Below the pieces are notes generated by a model that made no database searches, was not told where the DNA came from, and saw nothing but the letters and a program-made list of their open reading frames with translations. 28,614 bases of DNA from Negativibacillus sp. (GTDB lineage: Bacteria > Bacillota > Clostridia > Oscillospirales > Ruminococcaceae): the NCBI GenBank assembly GCA_020024325.1, contig JAHHTY010000025.1, positions 1 to 28,614 of the forward strand, read 5' to 3'. This document shows, one piece after another, positions 1-6,487 of this stretch; within the stretch, counting starts at the first letter, position 1, and the number at the start of each line of letters is the position of its first letter. The translations under genes were made by a program, and so were the position numbers.

Positions 1-47
1 ACCCTCTGCTTGTAAGGCAGATGCTCTCCCAGCTGAGCTAAGCTCCC
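1..47 (-). tRNA. tRNA-Val (anticodon UAC), 3' part outside the window
   Basis: Reading the minus strand from 47 down to 1 gives a normal tRNA 5' half. It has a 7-nt acceptor strand GGGAGCT, then TA, a D-arm with GCTC/GAGC stem, and a 5-bp anticodon stem TCTGC/GCAGA around the loop CTTACAA. The anticodon TAC lies at positions 14-12 and reads valine codons. The T-arm and 3' acceptor strand lie beyond position 1. A consensus promoter sits about 60 bp upstream, so this may be the first gene of a tRNA cluster continuing leftward. Confidence 0.93.
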
Positions 48-106
48 ACATTTTTGATGTCCGTTCGTTTTGGTTTTGAACCGCAATTCCCGTGACAACG
101 TAGATT

Positions 107-135
107 ATTATACTATGTCTTTTTCAAAATGTCAA
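107..135 (-). promoter_or_regulatory. Sigma-A type promoter for the tRNA-Val gene
   Basis: On the minus strand a TTGACA -35 box (135-130) is followed by a 17-bp spacer and a TATAAT -10 box (112-107). Both hexamers match the housekeeping consensus perfectly, as expected for a stable RNA gene. Transcription would start near 100 and run into the tRNA at 47. Confidence 0.85.
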
Positions 136-264
136 CACCTTTTTTGATATTTTTTCAAAAAAAGTTTTTTAATCAAAAATTCCCAAGAATATGCGATTTT
201 TTTAAAGACAAACTAATAAAACGGAGCTGATTTTCAAAATAAGTTTTAAAAAAGGAGTTTTTTC

Positions 265-546
265 ATGTCGTCTTCCTCTCAAAAAAAACATCCCGATTCC
301 TCGTTTTATTCTCAGAATCACCATGACTGCAATCCAAAAAATAACTCTGCGCATCAAATAGTACCTCCCGAACTTTCTTCTGTCTTTGCAAGAATTGATC
401 CTTTGGAAAATATCCATCCTTTTTACACCGGTTCCATCAATTCTCACTCTAACCAAATAACTCATCCCGATAAAATGAACCAGCTCCCCATTGAGCGTTT
501 TGAGCAAATTTTGGATTTAAACGATCTGAACTCGATTCAGCTGTAA
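265..546 (+). CDS. Small Ser/His/Asn-rich protein of unknown function
   Basis: I do not recognise this 93-residue protein. It is hydrophilic, with no signal peptide or membrane segment. The first 40 residues are rich in Ser, His, Asn and Lys (it opens MSSSSQKKH and has an HH pair near residue 19), and the C-terminal third is more acidic and helix-like. Support for a real gene is a GGAG ribosome binding site (254-257) seven bases before the ATG and a strong terminator hairpin starting right at the stop codon. It stands alone between a divergent tRNA gene and a convergent ComEA-like gene. No clear promoter is visible in the AT-rich DNA upstream, and coding status is not certain. Confidence 0.5.
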   Translation: MSSSSQKKHPDSSFYSQNHHDCNPKNNSAHQIVPPELSSVFARIDPLENIHPFYTGSINSHSNQITHPDKMNQLPIERFEQILDLNDLNSIQL

Positions 547-592
547 AAAACATCAGCGGCTTCCCCTTAAAAAGAAGCCGCTGATGTTTTTT
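545..592. terminator. Bidirectional intrinsic terminator
   Basis: A perfect 18-bp stem (545-562 with 575-592) has a 12-nt loop. Its core is CATCAGCGGCTT, flanked by A-runs on the left and T-runs on the right, so each strand ends its hairpin in a U-tract. It serves the small ORF on the plus strand and the ComEA-like gene on the minus strand. Confidence 0.9.
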
Positions 593-599
593 ATATTCC

Positions 600-1037
600 C
601 TAGTTCTTTATATAAAATTTTTCGCATATTTTTTTCAAAGTAACTTCTCCGATTCCTTCTACTTCAGTTAACTGTTCCATCTTCTGTATAGGACCGTGCT
701 GCCTTATATAAGAAAGAATACTATCTGCTTTCTTTTTTCCGATTCCGTCCACCTGCATCAGTGCATCGCGGTCGGCGGCATTGATATCCATAGGGAAATG
801 TTGATTTTCCTTTTCTGAAGGTGACTGACCTGTTATAACATATTCTTTCATTTTATCATGAGTTTTTTTAACATCGTTTTCATTGTCTTGCGGTTTTAAT
901 GAAGTATTTTTTTGATACTGTGTGACCATGAGAGGATATTTTGCTTTTGGTGAAAATCCAACAGATAAAATCACCAATCCCACCACAGAAACTAGTGCAA
1001 ACACCGACATTATTCGTACTATTAGACTTTCTTTCAC
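600..1037 (-). CDS. ComEA-family helix-hairpin-helix DNA-binding protein, short form
   Basis: This 145-residue protein has an N-terminal hydrophobic segment (about residues 7-27) that should anchor it in the membrane. A polar linker follows, then a C-terminal pair of helix-hairpin-helix motifs with VDGIG at 96-100 and VEGIG at 126-130, preceded by the characteristic DINAA at 84-88. That is the DNA-binding end of ComEA, which receives double-stranded DNA at the cell surface during natural transformation. Full-length ComEA usually also has an SLBB domain between anchor and HhH. Here only about 55 linker residues are present, so this is a reduced form. The start is a GTG behind GAGAGGG. comEC, the channel gene, lies about 17 kb away on the same strand. 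Other HhH proteins share this fold, so a role outside competence is possible. Confidence 0.82.
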   Translation of the reverse strand: MKESLIVRIMSVFALVSVVGLVILSVGFSPKAKYPLMVTQYQKNTSLKPQDNENDVKKTHDKMKEYVITGQSPSEKENQHFPMDINAADRDALMQVDGIGKKKADSILSYIRQHGPIQKMEQLTEVEGIGEVTLKKICEKFYIKN

Positions 1038-1073
1038 TCGGATTACCCTCTCTTTTATTTATTTTGTGAAAAT

Positions 1074-1102
1074 ATTATAGTATAAATTTGTCATTTCGTC
1101 TA
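1074..1102 (-). promoter_or_regulatory. Probable promoter of the ComEA-like gene
   Basis: On the minus strand TATAAT (1079-1074) lies 17 bp downstream of TAGACG (1102-1097), which matches four of six -35 consensus bases. It sits about 37 bp upstream of the GTG start. Confidence 0.55.
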
Positions 1103-1326
1103 TCTTTTTCTTGAAAAAAGGTGTATGATAAATGTGAGGATTTTATCAATTCTCTTATCATAAAATAACGCAGCCTTTTAAACTTCTTAAAATTCCTTAT
1201 AATTAAGCCGTTTTTTTCGTATTTTAATTTTACTGTTTTTTTCTTCTTAATTTTCAAAAAATCTATGGATAGTCATTTTGCTATATTTTTCTACGAATTC
1301 TATCTTGATTTTCTTAAAAATTATTA

Positions 1327-1356
1327 TTGACAATGTACAATAAATTAGATTATGAT
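1327..1356 (+). promoter_or_regulatory. Promoter of the V-type ATPase operon
   Basis: A perfect TTGACA -35 box (1327-1332) and TATGAT -10 box (1351-1356) are separated by 18 bp. Transcription should begin around 1362-1364, leaving a leader of roughly 215 nt before the first start codon at 1580. Confidence 0.8.
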
Positions 1357-1363
1357 ATAGTGG

Positions 1364-1572
1364 AAGAATTTTTAATTCTTTTTGCAACTAGCAAAATACA
1401 ACATTTTATAACATAAAATACTGGATTTTGCTGGCTGCATATGGAAAAAGTAAGGTTTTTGAAGTTTTTCACTCGTTATTTTTTCCACAAACATTGCGCG
1501 GAAAGGGCATCGTTAAGCCGTTATTTTTAGATTCCGTTCTTCTTTCCGCAGGTCTTTAAGAAAAGGGTGGTG
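1364..1572 (+). promoter_or_regulatory. Structured 5' leader of the ATPase operon, possible RNA switch
   Basis: Several pairings are visible. A 7-bp hairpin sits at the transcript's 5' end (1364-1370 with 1374-1380). The segment at 1390-1397 (AGCAAAAT) can pair either back to TTTTGC at 1380-1385 or forward to ATTTTGCT at 1425-1432, and these two pairings exclude each other. A distal 8-bp stem GCGGAAAG/CTTTCCGC (1498-1505 with 1542-1549) encloses a small GGC/GCC hairpin (1506-1508 with 1517-1519). It lies just before the Shine-Dalgarno AAAGGGTGGTGA (1562-1573). No clear intrinsic terminator is present, so any control is more likely translational. The ligand is unknown; Na+ is a reasonable guess given the predicted Na+ pump downstream. 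Confidence 0.4.
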
Positions 1573-1579
1573 ACAAAAC

Positions 1580-1894
1580 TTGTTAGATGTACTCAGCAAA
1601 GTCAAGCAGTCCGAAGAAGCTGCACAGCAGCTGATCGGCGAAGCCCAGCAAAAAGCCGTTGCAATTCGTGCCGATGCGCAAAAACAGGGCAAAGCAATCC
1701 TTGACAATGCCAAATCCGATGCTGCCAGACTCTCCGAGGAAACCATTTCTCACGCTCGCAGCGACGCACAAACCTGGCTTGAAAACTCCAGATCGGCTTC
1801 CGAGAACGAGTGCAGAACCATGGCTGAGAAATCCCAAGAGAAACTGACCGCAGCGGCAAACCTCATTGCAGAGAGGATTGTGAACACACTATGA
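1580..1894 (+). CDS. ntpF: V-type ATP synthase peripheral stalk subunit (NtpF / G-H type)
   Basis: This 104-residue, Ala/Glu/Gln/Lys-rich protein is almost entirely predicted coiled coil, with no membrane segment. It fits the small peripheral-stalk subunit that pairs with subunit E to form the stator linking the catalytic V1 head to the membrane subunit I. Identification rests on composition, length and its place as first gene before ntpI, as in Enterococcus hirae ntpFIKECGABD. Sequence alone is weakly diagnostic for this family. The start is TTG, with the Shine-Dalgarno AAAGGGTGGTGA ending about seven bases upstream. The stop overlaps the ntpI start as ATGA, indicating translational coupling. 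Confidence 0.85.
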   Translation: MLDVLSKVKQSEEAAQQLIGEAQQKAVAIRADAQKQGKAILDNAKSDAARLSEETISHARSDAQTWLENSRSASENECRTMAEKSQEKLTAAANLIAERIVNTL

Positions 1895-3846
1895 TTTTAA
1901 AAATGCAGAAGCTGACTCTCATCGGTTTTCTCGCAGATAAAGAATCCCTCTTGCGAGACCTGATGAAGAAGAAGTGCGTCCAGATTGATGGGGCTCAAAA
2001 CATCCGTGATTATGAAAGCATCTCTCAAATTACGATGCCGGGTGTTGCACAGACCTATGAACTGGAGCAGGAGCTTGCAAAGTTCACCTCTGCGATTCGT
2101 GCTGTTTCTCCTTATGAGGAAAAAGCAGGGCTGTTCGCTAAAAAGGAACTGACCGATTTCTCCACAATGCTTGATAAGAGCCTATATCAGGAGTCTGTTC
2201 AGCTTCGTGATGAAATCAACAAAATCGTAAAGCAAATCGCCGAGCAGAAAAGCACAAGCTCTCGTTCCCAGCTGCAAATTACTGCGCTGGAACCGTGGAA
2301 AGACCTTAATCTAGACCTTTCCACAACACAGACAAAATCTACTGCATTGATGTATTTAACCTGTGCAGCAGACGTCAACTTGGAAGAATTTGAAAAACAG
2401 CTTCAGGAAGCAACTTCTCTGTGCTATCTGCACAAAGTAAGTTCTTCTCCGGAAGTAACCTGCCTGATCCTTCTGTATCACAAAGATGCTCAAGATGCAG
2501 TAATGGATGTTGTAAAATGCTACAACACCAACCGTCCTGACTTCTCTGCAATACACGGTACAGCGGCAGAAAATATTTCTTCCCTCAAAAACACTATTGA
2601 AGCCTGCAAGCAAGAAGAGGAAAAATTAACCGAGCAGCTTAAAGTTGCAGCAACCTCTTCCAAAATCCTGAAAACGGGCTTTGATATGGTCACTTTGCAG
2701 ATTGATGACCAAAAAGTTCGGGAAAACATCTTCCAGACACAAAGCGTTTTTGCTTTGACAGGATGGATTACCGAAAATGATGTCGACAAGGTGAAAAAAG
2801 TACTGGAAAAATATCCATGCTACTACACCATGACCCAGCCGGATAAAGAGGATGAACCTCCGGTTAAGCTCAAAAACAGCAAGTTTGTTGAGCCTTATGA
2901 AATGATTACCGAGATGTATTCTCTGCCGACTCCGGACGGCATTGACCCGACCCCGATGTTAACCCCATTCTTCATTCTGTTTTTCGGAATGATGCTGGCA
3001 GATGCAGGATATGGTATTATTATTTTCCTGTTGTGCCTGATTGGTTTAAAGGTTTTAAAACCGGACGAGGGTGCTTTGAAAAATGCAATGAAGATTGGTA
3101 CCGCTTGCGGTCTTTCCACCATTTTCTGGGGAGCAATGTACGGCGGCTGGTTTGGTAATCTGATTTCTCAGATTTCTGAAAGCTGGTTTGGCAAAGCAGT
3201 TTCCATCCCGATGGTGCTTGACCCACTGAACAACCCAATGTCGGTTATGATTCTTTCCTTTGTTCTTGGTGCTGTTCACCTGTTCACAGGTATGGGAATC
3301 AAAATTTACATGCTTGCAAAACGCGGACACCTGCTAGACGGTTTAATGGATATCGGACTTTGGTATGTTCTTTTAATTGGTCTGCCAATGCTTGCTATTC
3401 CTGCCACCGCATCGGTAGGTAAGGTTCTTGCTATTGGCGGTGCACTGGGACTGATCCTGACACAGGGACGTCATGAGAAAAACATTTTGATGAAGCTTGT
3501 AAAAGGTGTTATGAGTTTATATGATATCACAAGCTACCTGTCCGATGTTCTTTCCTATGCCCGTATCCTTGCTTTGGGACTTGCCGGTGGCGTTATTGCA
3601 AACGTTGTCAACATGATGGGTACTATGCCTGGTCTTAATATTCTGGGTGTTATCGCCTTCGTGCTGATCTTTGCCTTTGGTCATATCTTCAACCTTGCAA
3701 TCAGCGGTCTGGGAGCTTATGTACATACTTCCCGTCTGCAGTACGTCGAGTTCTTCGGAAAATTCTACGAAGCCGGCGGCAAACCATTCAAACCATTTAA
3801 AGCTAATACAAAATATACTCTTATTTCTGACAAGGAGGACTTTTAG
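1891..3846 (+). CDS. ntpI: V-type ATP synthase subunit I (membrane stator, a-type subunit)
   Basis: This 651-residue protein is the stator that forms the ion half-channels beside the c-ring. Residues 1 to about 350 are the cytosolic arm, with coiled-coil stretches near 95-130 and 225-260. The membrane half begins at the conserved PTPMLTPFFILFFGMML segment (354-369), followed by ADAGYG (370-375). The signature SYARILALGL (555-564) includes Arg558, which corresponds to the essential arginine that releases the ion from the c-ring carboxylate. A conserved C-terminal segment SRLQYVEFFGKF (614-625) is also present. Length is normal for bacterial NtpI. The gene starts inside the ntpF stop codon, and its end carries the ribosome binding site for ntpK. 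Confidence 0.97.
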   Translation: MILKMQKLTLIGFLADKESLLRDLMKKKCVQIDGAQNIRDYESISQITMPGVAQTYELEQELAKFTSAIRAVSPYEEKAGLFAKKELTDFSTMLDKSLYQESVQLRDEINKIVKQIAEQKSTSSRSQLQITALEPWKDLNLDLSTTQTKSTALMYLTCAADVNLEEFEKQLQEATSLCYLHKVSSSPEVTCLILLYHKDAQDAVMDVVKCYNTNRPDFSAIHGTAAENISSLKNTIEACKQEEEKLTEQLKVAATSSKILKTGFDMVTLQIDDQKVRENIFQTQSVFALTGWITENDVDKVKKVLEKYPCYYTMTQPDKEDEPPVKLKNSKFVEPYEMITEMYSLPTPDGIDPTPMLTPFFILFFGMMLADAGYGIIIFLLCLIGLKVLKPDEGALKNAMKIGTACGLSTIFWGAMYGGWFGNLISQISESWFGKAVSIPMVLDPLNNPMSVMILSFVLGAVHLFTGMGIKIYMLAKRGHLLDGLMDIGLWYVLLIGLPMLAIPATASVGKVLAIGGALGLILTQGRHEKNILMKLVKGVMSLYDITSYLSDVLSYARILALGLAGGVIANVVNMMGTMPGLNILGVIAFVLIFAFGHIFNLAISGLGAYVHTSRLQYVEFFGKFYEAGGKPFKPFKANTKYTLISDKEDF

Positions 3847-3848
3847 TC

Positions 3849-4355
3849 ATGGAAGCAACAACATTTGCTCAGTTCTTTTTCTCTGGTAACTTTTTAGCAG
3901 TTTTAGGTGCAGCACTCGCAGTAGGTCTTGGCGGTATCGGTTCAGCAAAAGGTGTAGGTATTGCCGGTGAGGCTGCTGCAGGATTGATCGCAGAGGATCC
4001 TGAAAAATTTGGTCAGACCTTGATTCTTCAGGCTCTTCCAGGTACACAGGGTATTTACGGCTTCCTTGTAGGTATCATGGTAATGCTTAACTGCGGATTT
4101 ATGGGTGGACAGACTGCTCCTCTGACATCTTCTCAGGGTCTGTATGTTCTGGCTGCTTGTCTGCCAGCTGCTCTGACAGGTCTTATCTCCGGTATCCATC
4201 AGGGTCGTGTTTCCGCTGCTGGTATCAACGTTGTAGCAAAGAGACCTAGCGAAGTTTCCAAAGCTATGATTTATGCCGCTATGGTAGAAACCTACGCAAT
4301 TCTCGGTCTTCTGATTTCTATCCTGCTCGTTATCAACGTAGGCAAAATCGCTTAA
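3849..4355 (+). CDS. ntpK: V-type ATP synthase subunit K (c-ring proteolipid), Na+-type
   Basis: This 168-residue, four-helix proteolipid is a duplicated hairpin that forms the rotating membrane ring. It closely resembles E. hirae NtpK, sharing GIGSAKGVG (29-37), the LPGTQGIYGF segment (63-72), SGIHQGRVSAAG (114-125) and AAMVETYAILG (143-153). The residues that coordinate Na+ in the E. hirae ring are all present at aligned positions: Leu63, Thr66, Gln67, Gln118 and the ion-carrying Glu147. Only the second hairpin carries the ionisable glutamate, as in other duplicated K subunits. The start is ATG behind AAGGAGG, overlapping the end of ntpI. The conserved ligand set indicates sodium rather than proton transport. 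Confidence 0.97.
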   Translation: MEATTFAQFFFSGNFLAVLGAALAVGLGGIGSAKGVGIAGEAAAGLIAEDPEKFGQTLILQALPGTQGIYGFLVGIMVMLNCGFMGGQTAPLTSSQGLYVLAACLPAALTGLISGIHQGRVSAAGINVVAKRPSEVSKAMIYAAMVETYAILGLLISILLVINVGKIA

Positions 4356-4418
4356 TTCCGTCTTACCAAATCCATGATAAACGGTGCATCAGAAATTTTG
4401 AAATCGAGGTGAAACCGG

Positions 4419-5015
4419 TTGAACAACATTGAAAGCATTACAAGTAAAATCGCTGAAGATGCAAAAGTGCAGGCAGAACAGAAAATTGCCGAAGCACAAA
4501 ACGAAGCTCAGCAGATTTTACAGGATTATCAGGCTCAGGCTCAGCAGATTTTACAGCAGTCGCAGCAGCAGGCACAAAAAGAGGCAGCTGCTATTGCAGA
4601 ACGTGTAGAGTCCCAGTCCGGCTTGATTCATAGAAATTTAATGCTGCAGTATAAGCGCGAAGTTATTGAAAAAGCTTTCCAAAAAGCTTTGGAACAGCTT
4701 TGCACACAAAGCGCTGACAAGCAGGTTTCTCTGCTTGCAAAAGCTGCCGCAAAATATCTCTCCGGCGACGCTCAGGTTATCCTCAACGAGAAAGATAAGA
4801 CCTCTTTTGGTCAAAAGCTCGTAGAAGAAATCTCTGCTCAGCTGAAATCCAATAACAAAAACTACACTGTTTCTCTTTCCGAAAAATGCGGCTCTATGAA
4901 GGGCGGCATGATTCTTGCCGAAGGCAGTATTGAAACAAACCTCTCCTACGAAATCTTGGTTAAAAATATTCGTGACGAGCTTGAGGGCGAAGTTGCAAAA
5001 ATTTTAACCGAATAA
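4419..5015 (+). CDS. ntpE: V-type ATP synthase subunit E (peripheral stalk)
   Basis: This 198-residue protein has the usual E-subunit layout. A long N-terminal Gln/Ala/Glu-rich coiled coil (about residues 1-75) is followed by a globular C-terminal domain that contacts the top of the catalytic head. Family-typical features are the segment around SGLIHRNLMLQYKREVIEKAF and, near the end, GGMILAEGSIETNLSYE, which matches the conserved GGxxxxxxxGxxxxxxS(F/Y) pattern of E subunits. Translation starts at TTG preceded by GAGGTGA (4406-4412). It is the fourth gene of the operon and pairs with NtpF in the stator. Confidence 0.93.
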   Translation: MNNIESITSKIAEDAKVQAEQKIAEAQNEAQQILQDYQAQAQQILQQSQQQAQKEAAAIAERVESQSGLIHRNLMLQYKREVIEKAFQKALEQLCTQSADKQVSLLAKAAAKYLSGDAQVILNEKDKTSFGQKLVEEISAQLKSNNKNYTVSLSEKCGSMKGGMILAEGSIETNLSYEILVKNIRDELEGEVAKILTE

Positions 5016-5052
5016 TCATTACTCAGTTTTCGCAGGTAAGGAGGTGCGTGGT

Positions 5053-6051
5053 TTGAACAAAATAAAAGATACCCAGTATCTTTATCTGTCCGCTAATATC
5101 CGTGCACAGGAAACCAAAATGATTGGCACACAGGCACTGAACAAAATGATTGCCGCAGCTTCTGCTGAGGAAGCATATAAAACGGTAACCGATGCCGGAA
5201 TTGGTGTGGACTATGATTACAGGGACTTTGAATCTGCTCTGACACAGGAGCTTTTCTCCACTTATGAACGTCTGGAAAAGGCATCTCCAAATCCGGAGAT
5301 GTTCGAGATTTTCCGTTTAAAGTATGATGGCCACAACCTCAAAACACTGATTAAAGCACAGGCTGCCGGCAGTTCCGCTGACGGACTGTTGATCCCGCTG
5401 GGAACCGTTGACGAAAAAGTTCTGCGTACAGGACTGCGTGACGGTGACTTTGGAACACTTGCTCCAAAGCTTGCACAAGCAGCTGTTAAAGCAAGAGATT
5501 CTCTTGCTAAGCTTAATGACCCACAGCTTGTGGATGTCATTATCGACCGTGCTGTTTTAGAAAGTATGTCCGTTTTGGCAAAACCATACAAGAGCAAATT
5601 CTTGACCCGTCTGGTCGATGCTTACATCGACATTGCAAATATCCGTTCCTTCATCCGTATCAAACGAATCGGACAGGAACTTAATTTCTTGAAGGAAGTT
5701 TTGGCACAGGGTGGAAGCATCCCTGTTGAACGCTATTACGACCTGTTTTTAAAGAGTTTTGATGATTTCTTTGAAATGCTTGACTCTACCGCATATGGTC
5801 CGGCTCTTTCCGGTGCATATGATGCAATTAAAAACAGAGGCACTCTTTCTAATTTTGAAAAGCTGTGCGATAATTACATGATCGCAATTTTGAAAGAATC
5901 CCGCTTTACACCATTTGGTATTGAACCGGTTCTTTCCTATCTGCTTGCAAAAGAGAATGAGGTACAGGCAATCCGCATTGTCATGGCTTCCAAAATTGCC
6001 GGTGTGGCTCCGGACAAAATCACAGAAAGGCTGAGGGAAACTTATGCGTAA
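5053..6051 (+). CDS. ntpC: V-type ATP synthase subunit C (rotor-ring adaptor, d-type)
   Basis: This soluble, all-helical subunit caps the c-ring and seats the central stalk. The 332-residue length and the opening KDTQYLYLSANIRAQETKM fit the AC39/C family, as do the repeated three-lobed helical pattern and the segment IANIRSFIRIKRIGQ. An in-frame GTG at 5044 falls inside the Shine-Dalgarno AAGGAGGTG (5038-5046), so TTG at 5053 is the better start, with eight bases of spacing. The gene ends eight bases inside the start of ntpG. Confidence 0.94.
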   Translation: MNKIKDTQYLYLSANIRAQETKMIGTQALNKMIAAASAEEAYKTVTDAGIGVDYDYRDFESALTQELFSTYERLEKASPNPEMFEIFRLKYDGHNLKTLIKAQAAGSSADGLLIPLGTVDEKVLRTGLRDGDFGTLAPKLAQAAVKARDSLAKLNDPQLVDVIIDRAVLESMSVLAKPYKSKFLTRLVDAYIDIANIRSFIRIKRIGQELNFLKEVLAQGGSIPVERYYDLFLKSFDDFFEMLDSTAYGPALSGAYDAIKNRGTLSNFEKLCDNYMIAILKESRFTPFGIEPVLSYLLAKENEVQAIRIVMASKIAGVAPDKITERLRETYA

Positions 6052-6367
6052 AAAAATTGCAGTTGTCGGCGACAAAGGCAGTGTCCTCGGCTTCAAGTCA
6101 GTAGGTTTTGAGGTATTTATGGCTGCCACACAGCAGGAAATTGTCGACGTGATGACTACTCTGTGTAAAGGTGATTACGGTATTATCTTTATCACTGAGC
6201 AAGCTTATGTTCAGATTCCTCAGATTATCGACGAATACAAGGAAAGTCCAACACCGGCTATTATTCCAATTCCCGGTAAAGACGGCAACCTTGGTATTGG
6301 CATTAAAAATGTCAAGAAGAACGTTGAAAGAGCTGTCGGTGCAGACATCCTCTTTAACGAGGACTAG
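6044..6367 (+). CDS. ntpG: V-type ATP synthase subunit F (NtpG, central stalk)
   Basis: This 107-residue protein starts KKIAVVGDKGSVLGFKSVGFEVF, the hallmark of V/A-type subunit F. It has a small Rossmann-like fold that binds the upper part of subunit D in the rotating shaft. The middle segment GIIFITEQAYVQIPQIIDEY and the closing ILFNED also fit the family. Length is normal. The ATG overlaps the end of ntpC by eight bases. A 120-bp gap with two hairpins separates it from ntpA, the longest break in the operon. Confidence 0.95.
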   Translation: MRKKIAVVGDKGSVLGFKSVGFEVFMAATQQEIVDVMTTLCKGDYGIIFITEQAYVQIPQIIDEYKESPTPAIIPIPGKDGNLGIGIKNVKKNVERAVGADILFNED

Positions 6368-6391
6368 CTTGATTCCATTGTTTTATCCCTG

Positions 6392-6459
6392 TTTTTACGG
6401 GAAGGTTCCTGTAAAAATTTGTTTTTCATGTTATGCAAAGGTCCACAGAAATTCTGTGG
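6392..6459 (+). other. Two hairpins in the ntpG-ntpA intercistronic gap
   Basis: The first hairpin (6392-6403 with 6406-6417) is a 12-bp near-perfect stem with one G-U pair and a very tight loop. It is followed by TTTGTTTTTC, so it resembles a weak intrinsic terminator. The second (6443-6450 with 6452-6459) is CCACAGAA facing TTCTGTGG. They could act as a partial attenuator, or as mRNA processing or stability elements separating stalk genes from the catalytic genes. Function is inferred from position and shape only. Confidence 0.55.
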
Positions 6460-6487
6460 CAGACTGAATTAAAAGTAGGTGAAAATA

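Larger units (their letters stand above)
1038..1579. other. AT-rich intergenic region with divergent promoters and ATPase leader
   Basis: No convincing gene lies in these 542 bases. The left end holds the ribosome binding site and promoter of the ComEA-like gene. From 1103 to 1326 I see only very AT-rich sequence without a hairpin or a Shine-Dalgarno-led ORF. From 1327 onward it holds the V-ATPase promoter and its transcribed leader. Confidence 0.7.

Noticed and set aside
139..164. AT-only inverted repeat left of the small ORF
   Set aside because: The pairing is almost entirely A-T homopolymer runs and is expected by chance in this composition.
1075..1257. Lys-rich 60-codon minus-strand ORF upstream of the ComEA-like gene
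   Set aside because: It overlaps the probable ComEA-like promoter, has no ribosome binding site, and its composition (Lys, Phe, Ile) is what random AT-rich DNA gives.
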